Shown piece after piece: positions 1 to 5,695 of a stretch of 6,853 bases of DNA. The notes beneath the pieces are model-generated. The model worked only from the letters and a program-made list of their open reading frames with translations. It did no database searches and had not been told where the DNA came from. Position 1 is the stretch's first letter. Each line of letters begins with the position of its first letter. The translations under genes were made by a program, and so were the position numbers. The stretch spans positions 1-6,853 of the forward strand of contig CAYWHE010000219.1 of the NCBI GenBank assembly GCA_964458125.1, written 5' to 3'. The DNA comes from CAYWHE01 sp964458125 (GTDB taxonomy: Bacteria > Bacteroidota > Bacteroidia > AKYH767-A > OLB10).

Positions 1-1211
1 GATGGAACGGCCAGTAAGCCGCCTCCCCCACCGCCACCCGGACCATGCGGATCGTAAGGCAGTGAGGTACCGTTGCCGCCGCTGCCTCCGGTACCCGAAA
101 CGTTTAAAACAGAATTGATGGCGGAACAATCGATCATCACACTTCCACCGGCGCCACCTCCACCGGAGCCATCCAAAACAGTGGCCAGGGCATTGGCTCC
201 GTTGACGAAAACAAACCTTCCGTTCCCGCTGACCATTCCGGCCGTAATTAAAACGATTCCTCCTCCGTTGGCCCCGCTGGCAATACTTCCATTATCTGAA
301 TTGCCTGCACCGCCTCCTCCTCCCATAAAAATCCTGGAAGGAACACCGGTATTGCTCAAGACATATCCTCCGATTCCCTGCGCATCCGCGTAATTTGTAC
401 CGTACATGCCGGTATCTGAATACCCATATCCCCCGTAACCGCCGCAGCCCGCATTAGAACCTCCGCCACCACCTGCATTATGATTATTTCCACCGCCGCC
501 GCCATTAGCTGCTGCCCCGCGTCCGGAAGCATAAGGCGCTATACCGTACGTGGCAATTCCCTCTCCTTTTAATGAAAATGAATCCGGGTAACTCAACGCA
601 GTATAATCGTCAAGGTGGAGATGGAAATCCGTTCCGGGCTGGTACTGTCCACCCCGGAATCCCAAACCGCTGACATTCATATCGGCATTGAATGTGACGG
701 TACCTGAAGCATCCAGCACCAGGACACCACCGGTAAGTCCGTTCCATGCCTGGGCCGTAAGCGTTCCCGTAATCACCGGATTGGCATATTGGGGCACGCG
801 GATCAGTTGTACCACTCCCAAAATGTTGTAGGTATTGGTTACTGGCGCAACTGTTTGAATGACATTTCCTGCTACCGAAAAAATACGCGCATACTCAAAC
901 TGACCGGCTCCGTTATAGGCCGTGATTCCGCCATAAACAACCGAATTGGAAGTATTCACAGTAGCGCCCTCCATTTGCATGATGAGTACCAGGTCACCGA
1001 CTGAAAACCCGGCCGCTGAGACTACCGTGATGGAAGAAGAACAGGATGCGGATGAAACTGCCAGCACACTGGTATAGGTATTGATTACCCCGGAAATGTT
1101 TGGAGATCCGGCAGATCCGTTCCCTATGCCACCGCCAATTATTTCAGAAATACGAAGGAGCAGAAAACAAATAAAAAAACCCGCCCGCCTGGAGAAAGCA
1201 AAAAAATACAT
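1..1211 (-). CDS. Glycine-rich, probably secreted/surface protein, N-terminal part (gene runs off the left edge)
   Basis: An uninterrupted minus-strand frame runs from an ATG at 1211 to the window edge: 403 codons plus two bases, with no stop seen. An in-frame TAA nine codons upstream makes this the first possible ATG; the next Met is residue 78. The N-terminus has basic residues (R8, R9) and a short hydrophobic run (about 11-19), suggesting export, but no clean cleavage site. Residues 50-190 form a domain with GDLVLIMQMEGA (72-83), VVQLIRVPQY (133-142), WNGLTGG (156-162) and GLGFRGG (182-188). I recognise this, from memory, as the start of large Bacteroidota secreted proteins that often end in a gliding-motility/type IX sorting domain. 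From 237 on come Gly runs (237-241, 247-251, 297-301, 350-353, 392-398) separated by short beta-strand-like segments. The C-terminus, which would show the export route, is outside the window. Adhesin or surface-matrix function is inference. Codons are regular, with no frameshift. Confidence 0.8.
   Translation of the reverse strand, partial: MYFFAFSRRAGFFICFLLLRISEIIGGGIGNGSAGSPNISGVINTYTSVLAVSSASCSSSITVVSAAGFSVGDLVLIMQMEGATVNTSNSVVYGGITAYNGAGQFEYARIFSVAGNVIQTVAPVTNTYNILGVVQLIRVPQYANPVITGTLTAQAWNGLTGGVLVLDASGTVTFNADMNVSGLGFRGGQYQPGTDFHLHLDDYTALSYPDSFSLKGEGIATYGIAPYASGRGAAANGGGGGNNHNAGGGGGSNAGCGGYGGYGYSDTGMYGTNYADAQGIGGYVLSNTGVPSRIFMGGGGGAGNSDNGSIASGANGGGIVLITAGMVSGNGRFVFVNGANALATVLDGSGGGGAGGSVMIDCSAINSVLNVSGTGGSGGNGTSLPYDPHGPGGGGGGGLLAVP
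18..503 (-). repeat. Gly-codon-rich degenerate repeats inside the glycine-rich protein gene
   Basis: On the minus strand GGN codons cluster at residues 237-251, 257-261, 297-303, 350-356 and 392-398 of the encoded protein. The runs use mixed GGA, GGC, GGT and GGG codons, so this is a protein-level repeat and not a simple DNA microsatellite. The opposite strand therefore reads as proline-rich nonsense. The Gly runs alternate with strand-like segments such as GGGIVLITAGMVSGNG, a pattern seen in extended glycine-rich surface proteins. Confidence 0.6.
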
Positions 1212-1475
1212 CTGGTTATATTTACTTATATGCTGTTAAAAGCTAAAATTCAAATAATTACAGATGACATTATGCAAAAATAATGTTTTTTCCACATTTC
1301 CAGGCAGTTTTTTTATAACCATCTTAATATCAATATAATAATGACTTGCACATTGCTTTTATTGTTTGGTTTCTCCCCCATTAGAAACAGGGGTCTGTTT
1401 ATAACTTTATAATAACGTTTTAAGAATCGGTTTATGTTCAGACTAATTTTCACATCCGGAACAAAACCTACCATC
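1212..1475. other. AT-rich divergent intergenic region
   Basis: This 264-bp gap must hold the start signals for both the glycine-rich gene (minus) and the barrel-protein gene (plus). On the minus strand there is one exact -7 box (1275-1282). On the plus strand the best candidate is TAACTTTA (1402-1409), matching five of six fixed bases but without a convincing -33 element, 67 bases before the start at 1476. No operator-like palindrome or RNA gene stands out. The minus-strand open frame at 1313-1504 overlaps the signal-peptide codons and looks spurious. Confidence 0.5.
1275..1282 (-). promoter_or_regulatory. Candidate Bacteroidetes -7 promoter box (TATTTTTG) for the glycine-rich gene
   Basis: The minus strand reads TATTTTTG, an exact match to the Bacteroidetes sigma-ABfr -7 consensus TAnnTTTG, 63 bases upstream of the ATG at 1211. 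A -33 element is only weakly present: CTG, not TTG, at about the right distance (1301-1303). Transcription would start near 1268 and give a leader of roughly 57 nt. The region is AT-rich, so a chance match is possible. Confidence 0.35.
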
Positions 1476-2120
1476 ATGAAAAAAATCAAATTTACCATGA
1501 TCATCCTGTTGCTTGCAACGATGACCCAGGCGCAAAAAGGAAGAGTGCTGCTTTTTGGAGACCTGAATTATTATAACACCAGTTATGATTCCGGTAACGA
1601 TCCCGGAAAATATCACAGCTTTCTGCTTTCTCCCGGAGCGGGATATGGAATAACTGAATGCATTACACTGGGCGTTCTGGTACAATACGCAACCTCCAAA
1701 TCAACTTCAGAAGCGGAAGTCAGGAAATATGGAAGCATAGGCGGAGGGCTTTTTGCACGATATAATCATAAAATTTCCCAGTACTTTTCCTACCGGAACC
1801 AATTAAACCTGGTTTTCGCCTCAGGAAAAGAACGGACACAGCCTGATGGCGGAGTAAATGATTTTAACAAATCACAAAGTTTCTCGGCCAGCATTCTGCC
1901 TTCCTTCGGTATTCATCCAGATTACAATTGGATTATTGAACTGGGTTTTGGAAATATTTCCTGGACGGCCATGACCAGTCATCCCGACAACGGAAATTTC
2001 CTGGATGATGTGAAAACCCGTTCGAATGCCTTTCGCCTGAATTTTAACGCTTCCACACTTTACTTCGGAGTCGCCTACCTGTTTGGTTGTGAAAAAGCAG
2101 CTGAAGTTCCTAAACCATAA
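1476..2120 (+). CDS. Outer-membrane beta-barrel-like protein with signal peptide
   Basis: This encodes a 214-residue protein starting at ATG 1476. An in-frame ATG 42 bases upstream (1434) would put 14 residues in front of a textbook signal peptide, so the later start is preferred. The signal peptide is KK plus a hydrophobic core IILLLATM, with cleavage near Ala19/Gln20 (TQAQ). The mature part alternates aromatic/hydrophobic and polar residues with turn-rich loops (NDPG 41-44, TQPDGG 121-126, SHPDNGN 168-174), as in small 8-strand porin-like barrels. The probable last strand is STLYFGVAYLF (193-203), followed by an 11-residue polar tail GCEKAAEVPKP. Barrels usually end on the terminal aromatic, so the tail is slightly unusual. 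It would sit in the outer membrane; the ligand or role is unknown. It is transcribed divergently from the glycine-rich gene, and no convincing promoter was found. Family-level call only. Confidence 0.75.
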   Translation: MKKIKFTMIILLLATMTQAQKGRVLLFGDLNYYNTSYDSGNDPGKYHSFLLSPGAGYGITECITLGVLVQYATSKSTSEAEVRKYGSIGGGLFARYNHKISQYFSYRNQLNLVFASGKERTQPDGGVNDFNKSQSFSASILPSFGIHPDYNWIIELGFGNISWTAMTSHPDNGNFLDDVKTRSNAFRLNFNASTLYFGVAYLFGCEKAAEVPKP

Positions 2121-2146
2121 CCCAGAATAAAGCCGCATTCCTTATT

Positions 2147-2163
2147 CCGGCGCTTACTGCCGG
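2147..2163. terminator. Small hairpin in the convergent gap between the barrel protein and DinB-like genes
   Basis: CCGGC (2147-2151) and GCCGG (2159-2163) form a 5-bp GC-only stem around a 7-nt loop. It begins 27 bases after the plus-strand stop and lies six bases past the minus-strand stop (2169). On the plus strand it is followed by a loosely T-rich stretch; on the minus strand there is no T tract. It is plausible as a weak terminator for the plus-strand gene. Confidence 0.4.
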
Positions 2164-2168
2164 GCTGA

Positions 2169-2681
2169 TTATTGATTTTTACTGTTCAGGTCCTGACCCG
2201 CATAGAATCCCATATCCTTATTTTTCAGGTATTTTGTCCAGAATGTAATCTGCCCGGTATGGTAAGACAAATGTTCTACCACGTGCAGGATAATGCCCGT
2301 ACCGGAAAGTCGGAAGCCCTGGACAATACGTTCCCGGATCAGGGCCTTATCGTCCAGATTATTCAGAACTGACCGGCAATCCAGGATAACCGTCCTGATC
2401 ATGCCGGCCAGTTCCTTACCCTGTAAGCCGGGACTGGCGGTGAATTCAACATCCCTGTTCCGGTTATCGGGCAAACCTCCAAGTGAAGAAAGTATATACT
2501 GGGTCATGTTGCCGCAAAGGTGAAGAACCAGGTTTCCGATACTGTTCAGGTATTCGTTTGGTTTCTCCCAGGTTTCAGCGACCGTCAGTTGTTCCAGGCA
2601 TGCTTCAATTCTTTCCAGACTTTCCTGCATACGGAATACGGACCGGGAAATAAAATCCCGTGTAAATTCGGATTGGTTCAT
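2169..2681 (-). CDS. DinB superfamily / DUF1572-like putative metal-dependent protein
   Basis: A 170-residue helical protein resembling the DinB/YfiT four-helix-bundle superfamily, closest from memory to the DUF1572 group. Evidence is the motif NSIGNLVLHLCGN (residues 46-58), contributing His54, and ILHVVEHLSYHTGQI (131-145), contributing His137 and His141. These have the spacing of the usual three-histidine metal site; His133 is additional. Length fits the family. The superfamily includes thiol S-transferases and maleylpyruvate isomerase-type enzymes, but most DUF1572 members are uncharacterised, so no reaction is assigned. It is likely cytoplasmic, with no signal peptide. The gene is 103 bases downstream of carA on the same strand; co-transcription is possible but not shown, and no promoter consensus is visible in the gap. 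An upstream ATG at 2739 is out of frame, supporting the start at 2681. Confidence 0.75.
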   Translation of the reverse strand: MNQSEFTRDFISRSVFRMQESLERIEACLEQLTVAETWEKPNEYLNSIGNLVLHLCGNMTQYILSSLGGLPDNRNRDVEFTASPGLQGKELAGMIRTVILDCRSVLNNLDDKALIRERIVQGFRLSGTGIILHVVEHLSYHTGQITFWTKYLKNKDMGFYAGQDLNSKNQ

Positions 2682-2753
2682 GAATGGTTGACCTGGCGCA
2701 CAGGACCTGTATACGTATATAAAAGCAGTTATTAATCATGGCAGGAAGGTTTT

Positions 2754-2791
2754 AGCCTGAGGACATACAACTGTCCTTTGCGGATCAGGCT
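2754..2791 (-). other. Nested inverted repeat overlapping the carA stop codon
   Basis: AGCCTGA (2754-2760) and TCAGGCT (2785-2791) are perfect 7-base inverted arms. Inside them GGACA (2761-2765) and TGTCC (2772-2776) form a second hairpin directly abutting the outer right arm. In carA mRNA the first outer arm contains the TGA stop. There is no T tract after the structure (AAAACC follows), so it is not a canonical intrinsic terminator. A 3'-end stabilising or processing structure is possible. Confidence 0.45.
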
Positions 2792-3912
2792 TCCACTCCT
2801 CCGGAAGGCACGGAAGTTTTAATCAGGTTGATAAATTCGTCAAACAGGTACCGGGAATCATGCGGTCCGGGCGCCGACTCCGGATGATATTGCACCGAAA
2901 ATGCCTTTCGGTTCCGGATGCGGATCCCTTCAATGGAACCGTCATTCAGGTTGACATGGGTGACCTCCACTTCCTTCGATTTTTCAATTTCCTCCCGGTT
3001 CACGGCAAAACCATGATTCTGGGAGGTCACTTCACAGCGTCCGGTGAGGATATTTTTAACCGGATGATTGATTCCCCGGTGGCCGTTAAACATTTTAAAG
3101 GTGGAGATGCCGCTGGCTTCTGCCAGCACCTGGTGCCCGAGGCAGATGCCGAAGAGGGGTTTGTTGGCTTCCACAATGGTCTTCACGGTTTTGACAACTT
3201 CAGGCATGACGGCAGGGTCACCGGGACCGTTGCTGATCAGGTACCCGTCAGGCTCCCACTGTTCCATCGATGAAAATGGCGTGTTATACGGGAACACCTT
3301 CACGTAACATCCCCTTTCGGACAGGCAGCGCAATGTGTTGAGCTTAACCCCCAAGTCCAGCACCGCTACTTTCATATACGCATTACTGTTACCGAACGTG
3401 TAGGCTTCCGCGGTGGAAACTTTCGAAGACAATTCCAGACCCTCCATGGACGGCACGTTGGACAACATCTCCTGCAACCGGCTGATATCGGTCTCCGTGC
3501 TGGACAGAATGGCATTCATCGCGCCTTTATTTCGTATATGACGTACAAGCGCCCGGGTATCCACATCGGCAATGGCCACCACTTCCTGATCGCGGAAGTA
3601 GCTGATGATGGACGCATCGGCCCCTGACCGGGAATACCGGTTGCTGAAGTTGCGGCATACCAGCCCGGAAATTTTAGCAGAACCGGATTCGCTTTCGCTT
3701 TCCAGTATCCCGTAGTTTCCGATATGTACGTGGGTGGTTACCATAATCTGACCAAAATAGCTCGGATCGGTAAACACTTCCTGGTAGCCGGTCATACCGG
3801 TATTGAAACAGATTTCACCTGTGGCAATGCCGGGAAATCCGGCGGCAGTACCATGAAAAACAGTACCGTCAGCAAGCAGGAGGAAAGCAGGGGATTTTTT
3901 CTCGTATTTCAT
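2785..3912 (-). CDS. carA: Carbamoyl-phosphate synthase small (glutaminase) subunit
   Basis: CarA hydrolyses glutamine and channels ammonia to the CarB large subunit, which makes carbamoyl phosphate for pyrimidine and arginine synthesis in the cytoplasm. The 375-residue length is normal. The N-terminal CPSase small-chain domain (about 8-140) has GEICFNTGMTGYQEV (32-46) and IGNYG (64-68). The C-terminal class I glutamine amidotransferase domain (about 180-365) has SNGPGDP (228-234), the nucleophile elbow LFGICLGHQ with Cys257, NHGFAV (299-304), and the catalytic pair His343 and Glu345 in VQYHPES. All key residues are intact. The ATG at 3912 gives the expected start. carB is not adjacent. carA downstream of rplQ matches an order I recall for Bacteroidota, but here a strong terminator lies between them, so carA probably has its own promoter. 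A 7-bp GC-rich inverted repeat sits just before the start codon. Confidence 0.97.
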   Translation of the reverse strand: MKYEKKSPAFLLLADGTVFHGTAAGFPGIATGEICFNTGMTGYQEVFTDPSYFGQIMVTTHVHIGNYGILESESESGSAKISGLVCRNFSNRYSRSGADASIISYFRDQEVVAIADVDTRALVRHIRNKGAMNAILSSTETDISRLQEMLSNVPSMEGLELSSKVSTAEAYTFGNSNAYMKVAVLDLGVKLNTLRCLSERGCYVKVFPYNTPFSSMEQWEPDGYLISNGPGDPAVMPEVVKTVKTIVEANKPLFGICLGHQVLAEASGISTFKMFNGHRGINHPVKNILTGRCEVTSQNHGFAVNREEIEKSKEVEVTHVNLNDGSIEGIRIRNRKAFSVQYHPESAPGPHDSRYLFDEFINLIKTSVPSGGVEA

Positions 3913-3922
3913 TGGTGGTGAT

Positions 3923-3948
3923 GGCTGCCTGTTTCAAGACCGGCAGCC
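3923..3948 (-). promoter_or_regulatory. GC-rich inverted repeat just upstream of carA
   Basis: GGCTGCC (3923-3929) and GGCAGCC (3942-3948) are perfect 7-bp inverted arms around a 12-nt spacer, ending 10 bases before the carA ATG in otherwise AT-rich DNA. As RNA it would form a stable hairpin next to the initiation site. As DNA it could be a protein-binding operator near +1 of the candidate promoter. Which applies cannot be told from sequence. Confidence 0.45.
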
Positions 3949-3950
3949 GT

Positions 3951-3980
3951 GAAACTTATTTTTGAATAAAATTAAACAAA
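3951..3980 (-). promoter_or_regulatory. Candidate carA promoter (TTTG ... TAAGTTTC)
   Basis: The minus strand carries TTTG (3977-3980), an 18-base spacer and TAAGTTTC (3951-3958), matching five of the six fixed bases of the Bacteroidetes -7 box TAnnTTTG. It lies just after the rplQ terminator, where a carA promoter would be needed. Transcription would start near 3945, inside the upstream arm of the inverted repeat before carA. Confidence 0.3.
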
Positions 3981-4014
3981 AAAAAAGATAAAGGAATTAG
4001 CTTTATCTTTTTTT
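3978..4014 (-). terminator. Intrinsic terminator ending the ribosomal operon after rplQ
   Basis: On the minus strand GATAAAG (4007-4001) pairs with CTTTATC (3993-3987) around a 7-nt loop, followed by nine T residues (3986-3978). With the flanking A and T runs the arms are a perfect 14-bp inverted repeat. It begins 27 bases after the rplQ stop. The stem is AT-rich, but the long U tail is typical of an intrinsic terminator, and it separates the ribosomal operon from carA. Confidence 0.8.
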
Positions 4015-4040
4015 CAATGAAAACAGGATTCATCGGGCAA

Positions 4041-4601
4041 TTATTCTCCGGATTTCTCTTCAGAATCCGATGATTTTTTCTTCCGGGTTGTCTTTTTGGG
4101 CTTTTCTTCCTTGACCGGATTGGCCGTTGTTTCTTCCACGATGGTAGCCTCCGGTATGTCAGCGGTTTTAGCCGCTTTCCTGCCTGCGCCTCTTCTCCTG
4201 GTTGATTTGGCCTTTTTGGCCTTCGATTCCTTGCTGTAAACCGTATTGAAATCCACCAGTTCCATCATGCACATTTCAGCATTATCCCCCAGCCTGTTTC
4301 CGGTCCGGATGATCCGGGTATATCCTCCCGGCCGTTCGGCAACCTTTTCGGCCACCTCCCGGAAGAGAGTGGTTACCGCATCCTTATTCTGAAGGTAGCT
4401 GAAAACAGTCCGACGGCTGTGGGTTGAATCCGATTTGGAACGCGTGATCAGGGGTTCGATATAAACCCGTAAGGCTTTGGCCTTGGCCAGGGTCGTTTCA
4501 ATCCGCTTGTGCAGTATTAAGGAGGCGGCCATGTTGCTGAGCAGTGCCTGCCGGTGACTATAGGTTCTTCCTAAATGATTATTCTTTTTTCCGTGACGCA
4601 T
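4041..4601 (-). CDS. rplQ: 50S ribosomal protein L17 (bL17) with C-terminal extension
   Basis: L17 binds 23S rRNA in the large subunit. The core (residues 1-119) begins MRHGKKNNHLGRTYSHRQAL and has LILHKRIETTLAKAKALR (28-45), the signature with the conserved RIETT, then PGGYTRIIRTGNRLGDNAEMCMMELVDF (91-118), where the E. coli-type protein essentially ends. A further 67 residues are strongly charged and low in complexity, with Lys/Arg clusters (127-145, 169-176) alternating with an acidic middle and an acidic end (EEKSGE). Such tails are common in Bacteroidota L17 and are probably disordered and possibly rRNA-contacting. The gene lies 45 bases after rpoA, is last in the alpha operon, and is followed by a terminator. 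Confidence 0.97.
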   Translation of the reverse strand: MRHGKKNNHLGRTYSHRQALLSNMAASLILHKRIETTLAKAKALRVYIEPLITRSKSDSTHSRRTVFSYLQNKDAVTTLFREVAEKVAERPGGYTRIIRTGNRLGDNAEMCMMELVDFNTVYSKESKAKKAKSTRRRGAGRKAAKTADIPEATIVEETTANPVKEEKPKKTTRKKKSSDSEEKSGE

Positions 4602-4632
4602 CTTTCTGTAATGTTAAAAGGTTCTTTGGTCC

Positions 4633-4647
4633 ATCTGCCCGGCAGAT
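4633..4647 (-). other. Tight hairpin starting at the last base of the rpoA stop codon
   Basis: ATCTGCC (4633-4639) and GGCAGAT (4641-4647) are perfect inverted arms about one central base; as RNA a 6-bp stem with a 3-nt loop is realistic. The A of the rpoA TGA is the first base of the structure. No T tract follows, so it is unlikely to terminate transcription. It may affect mRNA stability or processing between rpoA and rplQ. Confidence 0.45.
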
Positions 4648-5639
4648 CAGTCCCTATCCAGTTTATATTTGGTAACGTTGGTTCCGAAGGTCAGACCTTT
4701 ACTGCGTACCAGGTCTTCCAATTCGGTAAGCGATTTCTTGCCGAAATTGCGGAACTTCAGCAAGTCGCTTTTGTTGAATGAAACCAGGTCGGCAAGGGTT
4801 TCCACATCGGCTGCCTTGAGGCAATTGAGTGCACGGACGGACAGGTCCATATCGACCAGCTTGGTTTTAAGCAACTGACGCATGTGCAGGGATGATTCAT
4901 CAAATTCCTCGGTTGGTGTTTTAGGCTTGTTCTCCAGGGTGATTTTTTCATCGGAAAACAGCATGAAATGATGGATCAGGATTTCCGCAGCTTCCTTCAG
5001 TGCTTCCTTCGGATGAATGGAACCATCGGTGGTGATTTCCATCACCAGTTTCTCATAGTCTGTTTTTTGTTCCACGCGGTAATTCTCCACGTTATATTTT
5101 ACATTCCGGATGGGGGTAAAGATGGAATCCACCGGAATGGTACCCATGGCCACATTGGTGGCTTTGTTTTCTTCGGCTGGAACATAGCCGCGTCCTTTGT
5201 CGATGGTGAGATCAAGCTGCAGCTTCACGCTGGGCTCCATGTTGCAGATCACCAGGTCGGGATTCAGCACCTGGAAAGCCGTGGTATGGCGGGCGATGTC
5301 ACCGGCCGTAAACTGGTTCTTGCCGTTAACGGTAATGCTGACCCGCTCGGAGTCGGTGTTTTCAATTTGCTTTTTGAACCGCACCTGTTTGAGGTTCAGA
5401 ATGATCTCCGTGACATCTTCCACTACGCCTTTGACGGTCGAGAACTCATGATCCACACCGGAAATCTTGATGGAGGTGATGGCATGTCCTTCCAGGGAAG
5501 AAAGGAGGATCCTCCTGAGGGAGTTTCCAACCGTAATACCGTAGCCGGGTTCCAGAGGACGAAACTCGAATAACCCTACACTTTCGGTAGAGTTCACCAT
5601 GATTACTTTATCGGGTTTTTGAAAAGCTAATATTGCCAT
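4647..5639 (-). CDS. rpoA: DNA-directed RNA polymerase alpha subunit
   Basis: Alpha dimerises to nucleate assembly of core RNA polymerase, and its C-terminal domain contacts UP-element DNA and activators. The 330-residue length is standard. The N-terminal domain (about 1-230) has FRPLEPGYGITVGNSLRRILLSSL (26-49, the conserved dimer/beta-contact helix), DVTEIILNLK (75-84) and RGYVPAEENK (150-159). A flexible linker (about 232-255, ENKPKTPTEEFDESS) leads to the C-terminal domain, with LSVRALNCLK (266-275) holding Arg269 and Asn272, the counterparts of E. coli Arg265 and Asn268, and FGKKSLTELEDL (299-310). All expected DNA-contact positions appear intact. The ATG at 5639 is the natural start. 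It lies 99 bases after rpsD, the widest gap in this operon; the gap holds a 17-codon mini-ORF ending 2 bases before rpoA. rplQ follows. Confidence 0.98.
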   Translation of the reverse strand: MAILAFQKPDKVIMVNSTESVGLFEFRPLEPGYGITVGNSLRRILLSSLEGHAITSIKISGVDHEFSTVKGVVEDVTEIILNLKQVRFKKQIENTDSERVSITVNGKNQFTAGDIARHTTAFQVLNPDLVICNMEPSVKLQLDLTIDKGRGYVPAEENKATNVAMGTIPVDSIFTPIRNVKYNVENYRVEQKTDYEKLVMEITTDGSIHPKEALKEAAEILIHHFMLFSDEKITLENKPKTPTEEFDESSLHMRQLLKTKLVDMDLSVRALNCLKAADVETLADLVSFNKSDLLKFRNFGKKSLTELEDLVRSKGLTFGTNVTKYKLDRD

Positions 5640-5641
5640 AT

Positions 5642-5695
5642 TTATTTCGTGTTATAGTTTAAATTATTTTTATTCTTCGCCGGCTGCGTTTCCAT
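5642..5695 (-). CDS. Possible 17-residue leader peptide between rpsD and rpoA (speculative)
   Basis: ATG at 5695 opens 17 codons, METQPAKNKNNLNYNTK, ending with TAA at 5644-5642, two bases before the rpoA ATG at 5639. The frame differs from that of rpoA. Its placement would allow translational coupling to rpoA in an organism with little Shine-Dalgarno use. The peptide is Asn/Lys-rich, as expected from AT-rich spacer DNA, and I recognise no family. A chance ORF is the more likely explanation unless it is conserved. Confidence 0.15.
   Translation of the reverse strand: METQPAKNKNNLNYNTK

Noticed and set aside
73..393. Proline-rich plus-strand open frame of 106 codons
   Set aside because: It is the antisense of the Gly-codon runs of the minus-strand glycine-rich gene; GGN codons read backwards as NCC proline-type codons. 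It has no family resemblance or start signals of its own.
1434..1475. Upstream ATG extending the barrel protein by 14 residues
   Set aside because: The extension would bury a clear signal peptide (KK, hydrophobic core, TQAQ) behind a polar leader. The start at 1476 is better supported.
1313..1504. Minus-strand open frame of 63 codons in the divergent gap
   Set aside because: It overlaps the signal-peptide region of the barrel gene, lies in AT-rich DNA and resembles no known protein.
2710..2719. Perfect 10-base palindrome TATACGTATA upstream of the DinB-like gene
   Set aside because: It is a short, AT-rich, single copy with no promoter element beside it; chance is a sufficient explanation.
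2860..3273. Plus-strand open frame (137 codons) opposite carA
   Set aside because: It is an antisense shadow of a fully intact carA with all catalytic residues.
4968..5573. Long plus-strand open frame (201 codons) opposite rpoA
   Set aside because: rpoA is unmistakable on the other strand. This frame is a codon-bias shadow with His/Asp/Gly-rich nonsense composition.
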